Origin: an uncultured Clostridia bacterium
GTDB taxonomy: Bacteria > Bacillota > Clostridia > Christensenellales > UBA1242
NCBI GenBank assembly: GCA_944383685.1
Contig: CALWQM010000005.1
Location: forward strand, 1-64,000
Length of the DNA stretch: 64,000 nucleotides
Direction: 5' to 3'
The position numbers were made by a program, and so were the translations under genes. The notes below the pieces were generated by a model, which had not been told where the DNA came from, made no database searches, and saw only the letters and a program-made list of their open reading frames with translations. This document shows, one piece after another, positions 1 through 8,076 of the stretch; position 1 is the stretch's first letter, and each line of letters opens with the position of its first letter.

Positions 1-272
1 CCTCTATCGTCACTAAAACCTGCTTGTCTACCAATAACAGAAAATGTTTGACAAGGAAATCCTGCTATTAACAAATCAAAATCTGGCAAATTCTCTTGAC
101 CAAGTTTTTTTAGATTGCCATAATTTCTATCCTCTGTTTGATGTAACAATCTGTATGAACAATCTGCCAATCTACTTGTATCAGAATGTCCAACACATTT
201 TAACCCACATCTTTCTAATCCAAGTCGTCCTGCTCCAATTCCCGAACAAAAATCAAAAAAGGTACTTATCAT
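1..272 (-). CDS. DNA (cytosine-5) methyltransferase, N-terminal 90 residues (runs off the window edge)
   Basis: This is the start of a C5-cytosine DNA methyltransferase, which transfers a methyl group from S-adenosylmethionine to cytosine C5. Reading the minus strand from the ATG at 272-270 gives motif I (DFCSGIG, residues 7-13, the SAM-binding loop) and motif IV (GFPCQTFS, residues 71-78, with the catalytic Cys74), in the order and spacing usual for the family. The start is supported by AGGAG at 279-283. The rest of the catalytic core and the target-recognition domain lie outside the window, so the recognised sequence cannot be judged and an intact gene is not proven. It is divergent from the STAND-like NTPase gene. 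It could be an orphan methylase, half of a restriction-modification pair, or a partner of the neighbouring module. Confidence 0.92.
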   Translation of the reverse strand, partial: MISTFFDFCSGIGAGRLGLERCGLKCVGHSDTSRLADCSYRLLHQTEDRNYGNLKKLGQENLPDFDLLIAGFPCQTFSVIGRQAGFSDDR

Positions 273-296
273 AAGTTACTCCTATAATTTACAATT

Positions 297-328
297 ATTA
301 TAACATATACTTTTTTAAAAAGCGTCAA
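297..328 (-). promoter_or_regulatory. Putative extended -10 promoter of the methyltransferase gene
   Basis: On the minus strand TATAAT (302-297) is preceded by TGT (305-303), an extended -10. A TTGACG hexamer lies at 328-323, but with a long 20-nt spacer, so the extended -10 probably does most of the work. Confidence 0.45.
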
Positions 329-403
329 AATGCAAAAGAAAAAACAACAAAATTTAAATTTGTTTATTTTCTTTAGTTTTATAAAAATTTTATGTAACCT
401 TAA

Positions 404-431
404 TTGAAAAGTTAGTTTCGTATGTTATAAT
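404..431 (+). promoter_or_regulatory. Sigma-A-type promoter of the STAND/HEPN operon
   Basis: TTGAAA (404-409), a 16-nt spacer and TATAAT (426-431) with an upstream TG (extended -10). Transcription would begin near 438, about 43 nt before the chosen start codon. An in-frame ATG at 430 overlaps the -10 box and so cannot be the start. Confidence 0.6.
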
Positions 432-480
432 GTCTATATTGATAAAAACTGCAGTAATTTATAAATCACAGGAGAATAAA

Positions 481-3400
481 ATGAACGAATATAAAACCAT
501 AGAAAAAGAATTGCTTGGGATTGGGCAAGCTAAAATGCAGGATATTGTTTTTCAAATTATGGATAAACGATACAAACCTACAAATATAGTAAATCTAGGA
601 AGTGCAAGTGGAGTTCAAACCACAAGATATGGAACCCCAGACGTCTTTCTTCAATTATCCAATGGAAATTATATTTTTGTTGAAGTTACCATTCAAAAAA
701 ATGGATTATTAAATAAAATAAAATCAGATATAGAAAAATGTAAAGAAAATGCTAAGAAACTTCTAGAAGAAAATGCAAATATTGAAAAGGTAATCTTTGC
801 ATGTGTTGGGAAAATAGAAACTTATGAATTGCAAGAATGTCAAAATTTATGTAAAGAGTTTTGTATTAATTCTAATACTCCTTTTGAATTTTTAGGCTTA
901 GATAAACTAAGTGCTCTACTATTACATACATATCAATCAGTTGCGGTATCTGAACTGAATATAAAATTTACATACGAAATTATTGAAACTTTAGATGAAT
1001 ATTTACAAAACGATAAATATGATGTTTCTCAACAACATGAATTTTTGTTTAGAGAAAATGAATTGTGCGAAATACAAAATAAACTTCTTGAAAAAAATAT
1101 TGTTTTACTTTATGGGCCTGCAGGATGTGGCAAAACGAGGTTATGTATACATTTAGCTCAAAAACTTAAAATTAGTAACCAAATAAATGAAATTTATTAT
1201 ATCAAAAATGCTTTTAGCAATTTCTTTGAAGCAATATGTAATGTTGTAGAACAAAATAATGTGGCGATTATTTTAGATGATGTTAATCGCTTACCATTTA
1301 TAAAAGATTTTATAATATATGCTCAAAAACATAAGAATGTTTATATACTAGCGACCGTTAGAGATTATGCTAAAGACACAATAGCTGTGGATTTAAAAAA
1401 TAATAATTTAGATAAATTATTAGAATTTATACCAATTAGTCCATTATCCAAAGAAGAACAAGAAAAAGTTTTAAAAACGATAATACCAGGTGCTAGTTAT
1501 GATATATTAGTTTCTATTCAAAATATCGCACATGAAAATCTAAGATTTGCTATAATGATGGCAGAAGTTTTAAAAAATCATGGATATTTGCCAACAAAAA
1601 TGAAAGAACTAATGGAGTATCACTTTAATAGTGTTAATACTGATTTAGAAAATGCTATCACTAAGGGTGATAATATAAATTATTTAAAATCACTTGTTGT
1701 ATTAGCTTTTTTCCATCGAATTGTTATGGAAGACGGAGATAATAACTGGGAATCTATAAAAGTTGCTTTAAATCAAATAGGAATATCGTGCGATATTTTC
1801 CATGATGCAATTGCATATTGGGATGTGCAAGAAGTTGTGAATTTATCATATGAAGGGAAAGTGTGCGAAATTGGTGATCAAATATTGTCAACATATTTAT
1901 TTTATAAATTAGTTATTGAAGATAAGCAAATATCATTAGCCACAATATTTAAATTATTTTTTCCTAAATATCGTAAATGTTTTATTGACATGTTTAACTC
2001 AGTTTTACCTGCATATGGATATCAAGATGACCTAATAAGACAACCTTTAGAAAAGCTATGGAATGAATATTATAAAATTATAAATAATAACGAAACAATT
2101 CAATTTGTATCAGTTTTCTTCGTATTACTTCCTTTAGAATCTTTAGAATATATCAAAGGACAAGGAATTCCATTAAGACAAGACTTCATAAATATTCTAT
2201 GTAACTATGAATCAAGCGATTATCATAATATAGCAATTGACTTATTATTTAACCACATAGATAATTATTCAATTGAAGAAAATATAATTACAAACTTAAT
2301 TGAATCTTTTTCTGTTAGAAGAGATTCGTTTGATAATCAATTTGTTAGTCAAAAATATTTTCTGAACAAATTATTAGATAGAATCGTAAATAATGATGTT
2401 TGTAGAAAAATATTTTTAGGATTATCTAAAAAAATGTTGGGCTTTTCTTTTCATACAACTGAATTAAATAAAAATTCTATGGTTTGTTTTACTATTGAAG
2501 CACAACCTTATAAATATTTATTAGAAACACGAACTCTTGTATGGAAAGGTTTGAAAATTTTATATGAAAATTGCTTTTATAAAGATTTAAGGCAATTATT
2601 AGAATATTTTCGCTACTTTCCTAATAGCGAAAAAAGTGGTAAATTAAAGGCTTTTTTTGATAATGACAAAAAGACAATTTTACCATTTGTAAATAGTCAA
2701 TTAAACAATCAACTTACCTTTGAGCAAATGATAATATTAAATAACATGTTAGAATGTTGTTGTTCGGATAGAAATGATGAATATAAAAATATTTTAAATC
2801 AACTAAAAGAAAAATCTATTGAATTTAAAATATACAATGAAGCATTCTCTAGAAGAAAAGAAAATTTTGACTGGCGCTCAAGAACTAGTAAATATGATAA
2901 TGTTTTTAATCTAATCAATATACCTGAAGATTTCCATTCATATATAATTGCATTACAATCACTTGAATGCAGTCATGATGTAATTTCTTATGCAGTAAAT
3001 GCATATTTTAGGTATGTAAACAAAAATTTATCCTCTTATTTTGAAGAATATTTAAAAAAGTTTATTGTTGAATTTAGCTATTTAGACATTAACTGTGGAG
3101 AAATAGCTAATATTATTTCTTATAATGATAAAACAATCGAATTTATAGATTTCATTCTAACGTCTTCAATGATAAATAAAAATATTATGATATTAGAATT
3201 ACTTAAAAACCTAAAATGCAAAGATATATCATTACAACTTTATAACTTATGCTTAAAAACTTTTAAAAATGAATATTGCGTTAAGAACGAAACAAATAGT
3301 GTATTATATGTAAGTGAATTTATTGAATTTGAAAAATTTCAATCTGGTTTTATTCTCAAAATATTTAAATTTATTTTAGAATCTAACAATAAAAACCTTA

Positions 3401-4185
3401 ATAAATATAGAATAATAGATGACTTCTTTATTGAAATGAAAATAAATGAATGGACTTATAAAGATTTGCAAATAGAAAAAATAGAATCATTTTTTGGAGA
3501 AGAATTAAAGTCTGTATATTATGAAATGTTCTTTATATTAATAAAGAAAAATATTTTGCATACATCAGATAAATTTATTCATTATTTAGCCGAAAAAGAT
3601 ATTGAATATTTGTATAGATATTATGATTTATTTTTTATTCACGAAGAATATTTTTCTTCAAATTATTTAGACATAGATGTCTTAAAACAACTACCAAATA
3701 TAGCAAATAATTTACTTGTTATATATGACAGAAGTAAAAAAATTAGTAAATATTCATTCCCTATTTATGCTATCGAAAAGATAATGTCAAACAATCTAAA
3801 TGATGAAAGTTTTCTAGATTTTTCACAAATTTTTATTGATAAATATATTTCAGAAAAAAAAGATTTGCAATATATGTCTACTTATGTTTCATCATTAAAA
3901 AGCAAATGGCAATTAATCTATGTTCAAACTTTGATATCAAAAAATGTAGATATTGAAATTTTTAAAGATTTAGATATATTTGGGCATCCATTAATCTGGT
4001 CTGGTAGCGATGTATTAATATATGAAAAAATGATTGAAATCGTTGATGCTTTTTTAGCATCCACAATCATAACGGCTGAAAACCTTTCTTATATTACAAA
4101 TATAAAAGAGAGAAAGAATAAATACATAGAATATAAAAAGAAGGCAAGATTAAGAGAGTTGTCTGATTACAGATTTTTTGCTTAA
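481..4185 (+). CDS. STAND-like P-loop NTPase with N-terminal PD-(D/E)XK-like domain; candidate defence protein
   Basis: The 1234-aa protein starts at ATG 481, six bases after AGGAG (470-474). Seen directly: an N-terminal region of about 190 residues with GTPD (51-54) and FVEVT (66-70), the spacing of a PD-(D/E)XK nuclease core but with Thr in the Lys position; a Walker A loop GPAGCGKT (212-219); a Walker B strand VAIILDDVNR (261-270); then about 850 residues of Leu/Ile/Phe/Asn-rich helical sequence resembling a solenoid sensor. This nuclease, NTPase, helical-repeat order is the plan of STAND-type antiviral ATPases such as Avs, and the NTPase resembles novel-STAND families in shape; no family is assigned. 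Inference: the C-terminal part senses a phage product and the N-terminal domain cleaves nucleic acid. The gene is more AT-rich than the rest of the window, suggesting transfer. The HEPN-like gene follows after 42 bp. Confidence 0.72.
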   Translation: MNEYKTIEKELLGIGQAKMQDIVFQIMDKRYKPTNIVNLGSASGVQTTRYGTPDVFLQLSNGNYIFVEVTIQKNGLLNKIKSDIEKCKENAKKLLEENANIEKVIFACVGKIETYELQECQNLCKEFCINSNTPFEFLGLDKLSALLLHTYQSVAVSELNIKFTYEIIETLDEYLQNDKYDVSQQHEFLFRENELCEIQNKLLEKNIVLLYGPAGCGKTRLCIHLAQKLKISNQINEIYYIKNAFSNFFEAICNVVEQNNVAIILDDVNRLPFIKDFIIYAQKHKNVYILATVRDYAKDTIAVDLKNNNLDKLLEFIPISPLSKEEQEKVLKTIIPGASYDILVSIQNIAHENLRFAIMMAEVLKNHGYLPTKMKELMEYHFNSVNTDLENAITKGDNINYLKSLVVLAFFHRIVMEDGDNNWESIKVALNQIGISCDIFHDAIAYWDVQEVVNLSYEGKVCEIGDQILSTYLFYKLVIEDKQISLATIFKLFFPKYRKCFIDMFNSVLPAYGYQDDLIRQPLEKLWNEYYKIINNNETIQFVSVFFVLLPLESLEYIKGQGIPLRQDFINILCNYESSDYHNIAIDLLFNHIDNYSIEENIITNLIESFSVRRDSFDNQFVSQKYFLNKLLDRIVNNDVCRKIFLGLSKKMLGFSFHTTELNKNSMVCFTIEAQPYKYLLETRTLVWKGLKILYENCFYKDLRQLLEYFRYFPNSEKSGKLKAFFDNDKKTILPFVNSQLNNQLTFEQMIILNNMLECCCSDRNDEYKNILNQLKEKSIEFKIYNEAFSRRKENFDWRSRTSKYDNVFNLINIPEDFHSYIIALQSLECSHDVISYAVNAYFRYVNKNLSSYFEEYLKKFIVEFSYLDINCGEIANIISYNDKTIEFIDFILTSSMINKNIMILELLKNLKCKDISLQLYNLCLKTFKNEYCVKNETNSVLYVSEFIEFEKFQSGFILKIFKFILESNNKNLNKYRIIDDFFIEMKINEWTYKDLQIEKIESFFGEELKSVYYEMFFILIKKNILHTSDKFIHYLAEKDIEYLYRYYDLFFIHEEYFSSNYLDIDVLKQLPNIANNLLVIYDRSKKISKYSFPIYAIEKIMSNNLNDESFLDFSQIFIDKYISEKKDLQYMSTYVSSLKSKWQLIYVQTLISKNVDIEIFKDLDIFGHPLIWSGSDVLIYEKMIEIVDAFLASTIITAENLSYITNIKERKNKYIEYKKKARLRELSDYRFFA

Positions 4186-4227
4186 CTTAAATTATCATAA
4201 TATCGAAAATAGAAATCGAGGTACATT

Positions 4228-5154
4228 ATGAGAGAAATAACAGTTTTCCACATGGAACCAGAATATCTCTTGGGAGATTTAAACAATTTGATTACATTGA
4301 AGAAAAAAATAGCTACAGATTCTATATTATTAGAAAAAATTAAAAAAGATTATAATCAAAACAAAAAACAATATAAAAACGAATATTTTACTGCAAAGAT
4401 TAATCATATGAGTAATAAATGCCTTTATTATTGGTTATACATTAAAAGATATTTTGACCAAGCTATTTATACAGACAGTACAACTTTCCCTGATTATCAA
4501 AAAGAAGAAATGAAAAAAAATGGATGGATGTTTCCACAAGCTTTTATTCATTCACGCATTACAACATCGGGCGGTGTTAAAATATCAACTGAAGAATTGT
4601 ATATTAGATATTTTGATAAATATTTTGATAATTTGTTTAATATCAATATCGGAGAAAAAGACTCTCGAATACACAGATATTATCAACAAGCAATCTTTAA
4701 TTACAAAAATAAATGTTATTATTCTTGTGCTGTATCGCTATTCCCAATAATTGAATCATATCATCAATTCATGAACAATTTTAATGAAAATCGATTTTAT
4801 AAAATAAAAGAAAATTTAGAAAATTTAGAAAATAAAATTGAAAACATTCATCAAATTTATAATATTAAAATATCTTACTATATAAATATAGTAAAGCAAT
4901 TCAATGACTTAGCAAAAAATCATTATTTCAATATATCTTTAGATAGAACAACAGAACCAAATATTATAAATAGAAATCGAATTATGCATGGCTTATTTAC
5001 AAGAGAAATTAGTCAGAAAGATTGTTTGCAACTTTTTTGCGTTATTTCAAATATGATTGTAATTAAAAATATAATTGAAGCGAATAATAAATTAAATCAT
5101 GTTTCTGAAGAATTAAAAGCATTAAAAAGTTTATTAAACAAACAACAATCATAG
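4228..5154 (+). CDS. Helical protein with HEPN-like Rx4H motif, second gene of the STAND module
   Basis: A 308-aa, mostly helical, Lys/Asn/Tyr-rich protein with no signal peptide or membrane segment. GAGGT at 4218-4222 supports the ATG at 4228. The most informative stretch is NRNRIMHG near residues 248-256: R-N-R-I-M-H fits the Rx4-6H signature of HEPN ribonucleases, and similar NRH..HG motifs occur in Abi-type helical domains. An upstream segment around residues 150-178 (YYQQAIFNYK...SLFPIIESYH) resembles the helical bundle that usually precedes this motif. A short coiled coil near the C-terminus is likely. Placed 42 bp behind the STAND NTPase, it is probably co-transcribed and could be an RNase effector, a toxin partner or a structural subunit. 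The HEPN assignment rests on one motif and general helical character. Confidence 0.5.
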   Translation: MREITVFHMEPEYLLGDLNNLITLKKKIATDSILLEKIKKDYNQNKKQYKNEYFTAKINHMSNKCLYYWLYIKRYFDQAIYTDSTTFPDYQKEEMKKNGWMFPQAFIHSRITTSGGVKISTEELYIRYFDKYFDNLFNINIGEKDSRIHRYYQQAIFNYKNKCYYSCAVSLFPIIESYHQFMNNFNENRFYKIKENLENLENKIENIHQIYNIKISYYINIVKQFNDLAKNHYFNISLDRTTEPNIINRNRIMHGLFTREISQKDCLQLFCVISNMIVIKNIIEANNKLNHVSEELKALKSLLNKQQS

Positions 5155-5280
5155 TTGTATTAGTAATTAACATTATATTTTAAATAAGTTTAACATATTT
5201 TTATATTTAAATTTACTAAGTTTTTATAAATGAAAAGTTCAATTTGGATAGTGTTGGTGCCGCCAAATAAAATTTAGTAG

Positions 5281-5306
5281 TAAGGAGGAGGCCTCCTTAT
5301 TTTTTT
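5281..5306 (+). terminator. Intrinsic terminator in the leader of the GNAT gene
   Basis: TAAGGAG (5281-5287) pairs with CTCCTTA (5293-5299) and is followed by seven T (5300-5306). It may simply end the STAND/HEPN operon. The GNAT start codon is only 13 bases beyond the T-run, leaving no room for a promoter, so GNAT transcripts must pass through this hairpin. A second small stem (ATTTGG 5242-5247 with CCAAAT 5263-5268) lies just upstream. Confidence 0.8.
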
Positions 5307-5318
5307 AAGGTATAAAAT

Positions 5319-5765
5319 ATGATTAAAAAAATGACTATTGATGATATTGAAGATATTATGCGAATATGGCTAGATGAAAATATAAAAGCCCATAATTTTA
5401 TTTCTAAATGTTATTGGGTGAATAATTACAATGCTGTTAGAGAAGCTTTATTAGATACAGAAGTTTATTGCTTTAAATCAAAAGGTGTGGTCCTTGGTTT
5501 TATAGGTTTAAAGGGTGATTATATAGAGGGAATTTTTGTAGACTCTAAATATCAACACAAAGGAATAGGAAGAGAACTGTTAGATTATGTAAAGAACATT
5601 AAGAGTTCTTTGGAATTGAGTGTTTATGAGAAAAATGTTGCTGCGATTCAGTTTTATAAAAATAATGGCTTTGAAATAATTTTTATCCAAAATGAAGCTG
5701 CGACTAATGAAATTGAGTATATTATGAAATGGAGTAGAAATAAAGACCCAAAAAGCAATAGATAG
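5319..5765 (+). CDS. GNAT family N-acetyltransferase
   Basis: A 148-aa acyl-CoA-dependent acetyltransferase of unknown substrate. The GNAT fold is visible: an N-terminal strand-helix (MIKKMTIDDIEDIMRIW), the acetyl-CoA pyrophosphate loop QHKGIGREL (motif A, Q/RxxGxG/A), and the C-terminal YEKNVAAIQFYKNNGF element that packs beside the cofactor. Length is normal for a single-domain GNAT. The ribosome site is weak (AAGG, 5307-5310) and sits directly behind the terminator T-run, so expression may depend on readthrough or controlled antitermination. The HNFIS..YW segment near residues 26-34 resembles the YjaB-like subgroup, but the substrate cannot be inferred. Confidence 0.88.
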   Translation: MIKKMTIDDIEDIMRIWLDENIKAHNFISKCYWVNNYNAVREALLDTEVYCFKSKGVVLGFIGLKGDYIEGIFVDSKYQHKGIGRELLDYVKNIKSSLELSVYEKNVAAIQFYKNNGFEIIFIQNEAATNEIEYIMKWSRNKDPKSNR

Positions 5766-5844
5766 GTAAAAGATAAACTTTTAGTGACCAACATTATATT
5801 TTTTTCATATTAATATAGTAATATGGTAAGTTATTAAATTAGTT

Positions 5845-6516
5845 ATGAAAAAATATCTAAATTTAGAAAATATAGTGCTAATAGCAAGCTTTATTATATC
5901 TTTGATTATTGCGATTCTTTATTCAAGCCTTTCTGTTTGGATAATCTTTTTTAGTTCTATATTTGGCATTATATCTTCTTTCTTTTCAAGTCAAGGAAAA
6001 TGGCTCGGGTTTGTTTTTGATATAATTAGTTATGCAATCTATATTTATACGTGTTTAACACAACTATATTATGGAGAAATGATTCTTTCTGTGGTAATCA
6101 TAGTTTTACATGTTTTAAGTTTAGTTCAGTGGAAAAAGCATGAAGAAAATGGTGTTGTGGTAGTTGATGATTTATCTAAAAAAATGCTTATTTCAAGTCT
6201 TGTAATAAGCATAATAGGTGTTGTAGGTTATACGGCTGTTTTGTGGTTTATAAACAGTGAATATCCAATTTTAAATGGTCTTGCAACAGTCGTCTATTTG
6301 CTTAAATGTTTCTATTCATATAAACGAAGTGTATGGCAGTTTGGATGCTATTTGGTGTATGAAATTATTTTTATAATTCTGTGGCTCCTGGCATTAGAAA
6401 ATGGAGAAATGGGTGGATATATTTTTCTTGTTGGTGGAATAAGTGAATTAATTTTTTGTGTTTTTGGATTAATTAATTTTAATAAATTAAAAATAAAACA
6501 AAATTTAAAAAAATAA
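5845..6516 (+). CDS. PnuC-like nicotinamide riboside/mononucleotide transporter family protein
   Basis: A 223-aa integral membrane protein with about seven predicted helices and a basic C-terminal tail. The segment LYYGEMILSVVI...VQWKKH matches the PnuC pattern of a helix beginning YG(D/E)M and ending in a W-x-x-W/QWKKH loop. The N-terminal half and the C-terminal YEIIFIILW-type helix also fit. PnuC proteins move nicotinamide riboside or related vitamins by facilitated diffusion, with a kinase trapping the substrate; no kinase gene is present here. A second Trp-rich substrate motif is less clear than in characterised members, so a related vitamin (thiamine or riboflavin, as for PnuT and PnuX) is possible. 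No good Shine-Dalgarno is seen upstream of the ATG at 5845 (GGTAAG lies about 14 nt away). Confidence 0.68.
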   Translation: MKKYLNLENIVLIASFIISLIIAILYSSLSVWIIFFSSIFGIISSFFSSQGKWLGFVFDIISYAIYIYTCLTQLYYGEMILSVVIIVLHVLSLVQWKKHEENGVVVVDDLSKKMLISSLVISIIGVVGYTAVLWFINSEYPILNGLATVVYLLKCFYSYKRSVWQFGCYLVYEIIFIILWLLALENGEMGGYIFLVGGISELIFCVFGLINFNKLKIKQNLKK

Positions 6517-6654
6517 TAAAATAATTAATTTTTCAACTATTTTTTGGTTACATATTATGGAATTTTAAAATATTTTTTATTTTTTATTAAAAAAACAGTA
6601 AAAATTAATAAAAATATAATTAAAAAATAAATTTTAATTATTTTAAAAATTAAA

Positions 6655-7419
6655 TTATAAGCATAAATCTAATACCATCATTAATAAGAAACCAATCATA
6701 AATGCCCATGTTCCAATTGATGTTTTTTCGTTGATGTGAAGTTCTGGTAAAAGTTCTTCTACAACTACATAGATCATGGCACCAGCAGAAAAAGATAACA
6801 GCCATGGCATTAGAAATGTTAATTGGCTCGCTAAGAAAAAACCTAGTATTGCAAAAATTGGTTCCACTATACCGCTTAGCATTCCAAAAATAAAAGCTTT
6901 ATGCTTACTGTGTAAGGTTTGGTTCATTGGTAAAGCTACGGCTAATCCTTCTGGAAAATTTTGAAGAGCAATGCCTAAGGCTATGAATAGAGCTCCTAAA
7001 TAATCGCCACTTGAAGCAAAAGCGACTCCAAAGGCAAAACCAACAGATAACCCCTCTGGAATATTGTGAACTGTGACTGCGGTAAAGAGTTTAAAGGCTT
7101 TATTTTTGCTTTTATCTTTTTTTAAATTGCTAAAATGTCCTGTTATTTTGTCTAAAAGAACCATGAACATTCCGCCTAATAACAGACCTAACCCAACAGG
7201 CAAAATGAAAATTTGAGAATATTGCTTCTCTGCATAATCTATTGACGGTAAAAGTAAAGACCAAATTGATGCGGAAAGCATTATTCCTGATGCAAAGCCT
7301 ATCGTTATCATATTGACAAAGTTGGAAGGCTTTTTTAAAAAATAGATGCAAACTGCACCCAATGTTGTCATCACAAAGATGATGCTAAAACCTATAATGA
7401 TATAAAAAATGTCATTCAT
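6655..7419 (-). CDS. ZIP family divalent metal (zinc) transporter
   Basis: A 254-aa polytopic membrane protein with about eight predicted helices, importing zinc and possibly iron or manganese. The two diagnostic metal-site helices are present: TVHNIPEGLSVG (HNIPEG at 118-123) and ALQNFPEGLAVALP (QNFPEG at 153-158), followed by GIVEPIFAILG, the third conserved ZIP helix. The loop between helices 3 and 4 is short and Lys-rich rather than His-rich. The first His of the second site is replaced by Gln, which often marks altered metal preference. Length and order match bacterial ZupT/GufA-like members. The start has only a weak purine stretch (AAAGAAG) in front of it, and GGAG lies about 14 nt upstream. 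It is convergent with the PnuC-like gene and stands alone. Confidence 0.92.
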   Translation of the reverse strand: MNDIFYIIIGFSIIFVMTTLGAVCIYFLKKPSNFVNMITIGFASGIMLSASIWSLLLPSIDYAEKQYSQIFILPVGLGLLLGGMFMVLLDKITGHFSNLKKDKSKNKAFKLFTAVTVHNIPEGLSVGFAFGVAFASSGDYLGALFIALGIALQNFPEGLAVALPMNQTLHSKHKAFIFGMLSGIVEPIFAILGFFLASQLTFLMPWLLSFSAGAMIYVVVEELLPELHINEKTSIGTWAFMIGFLLMMVLDLCL

Positions 7420-7772
7420 TTCTTCTTTCGTAAACTCCGCTATTATTATCTTATGTTGAAAGTGGTAGATTGTTAATTTGAAAACTTTTTTGTAAAAACA
7501 TGAAAAATAATAAAAAACCTAAAAAAATACAAGAAAATTTAGTTTTTTAAGCTGTTTTTTATTATTTTTGTGAAATTTTTACTAATTTTTCAGGTTAAAA
7601 AATGATTTTTTAATAAAAATATGAAAAAATCTTAAAAAATATTAAAAAAAGTGAATAAAAAGTGAATTTTTTGCATAAAATTGGAAAATTTATAAAACGT
7701 ACATCTCTTTATTTATCGCACATTTAGCTTTTTTATGGTTTAAAATATTTTTTTAATTTTTAAAGATTAAAT
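7420..7772. other. Very AT-rich intergenic stretch with no recognised gene
   Basis: Between the ZIP gene and the giant gene's promoter the DNA is mostly A/T runs. No ORF with a plausible ribosome site, no tRNA-like fold and no known riboswitch core was recognised. It may act as a flexible or curved region upstream of the strong promoter at 7773. Confidence 0.6.
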
Positions 7773-7802
7773 TTGACATTGTTTGCACATATATATTATA
7801 AT
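7773..7802 (+). promoter_or_regulatory. Consensus sigma-A promoter of the giant surface-protein gene
   Basis: TTGACA (7773-7778), an 18-nt spacer and TATAAT (7797-7802): both hexamers match the consensus exactly. The start site would be near 7809, giving a 5' leader of about 139 nt before the ATG at 7948. Strong constitutive transcription is expected unless the leader or an unseen repressor limits it. Confidence 0.85.
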
Positions 7803-7853
7803 AATTACGTGAGAAAAATTGTTATGTCTTTTTCGCAAATGATAAATTAATTG

Positions 7854-7881
7854 CTCTCGGTTCAAAAATAGATATTGAGAG
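7854..7881 (+). promoter_or_regulatory. Leader hairpin upstream of the giant gene
   Basis: CTCTCGGT (7854-7861) can pair with ATTGAGAG (7874-7881) using two G-U pairs, followed by TGTTTTT. It resembles a weak attenuator or a stabilising 5' hairpin in the 139-nt leader. The fold is inferred from complementarity alone. Confidence 0.35.
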
Positions 7882-7947
7882 TGTTTTTGCGTATTAAAAG
7901 TTACATAGCCATTTTGCACCAAAAGACAAATTTTGAGGAGTAAATCA

Positions 7948-8076
7948 ATGGATAGATTTAAACGTAAATTTGGATTAATTCTTTTTGTTGGGATTTGCAT
8001 GTTCGCAACCACATTTGGCATGGGTATTAGTTCTCTTGTCAATGCATTAACTGTTGTGAACACTGCATCCGCATCT
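7948..8076 (+). other. Signal peptide of the giant protein
   Basis: Residues 1-43: a basic start (MDRFKRKFG), a hydrophobic core (LILFVGICMFATTFGMG) and a small-residue cleavage region (NTASAS), where cleavage near residues 41-43 is plausible. It predicts Sec-dependent export. No lipobox is seen. Confidence 0.85.

Noticed and set aside
44-274. A 76-codon plus-strand reading frame at the left edge
   Set aside because: It is the antisense of the methyltransferase start, whose conserved motifs I and IV and ribosome site are on the minus strand.
430-480. An earlier in-frame start for the STAND-like gene
   Set aside because: The ATG at 430 overlaps the promoter -10 and has no ribosome site; ATG 481 has AGGAG at the right distance.
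5242-5306. A complete T-box riboswitch upstream of the GNAT gene
   Set aside because: Only a T-box-like core is present; the upstream 90 nt are too AT-rich to form stem I and no antiterminator pairing was found. Kept only as a low-confidence attenuator idea.
7933-7947. TTG start five codons upstream for the giant gene
   Set aside because: It overlaps the GAGGAG ribosome site that serves ATG 7948.
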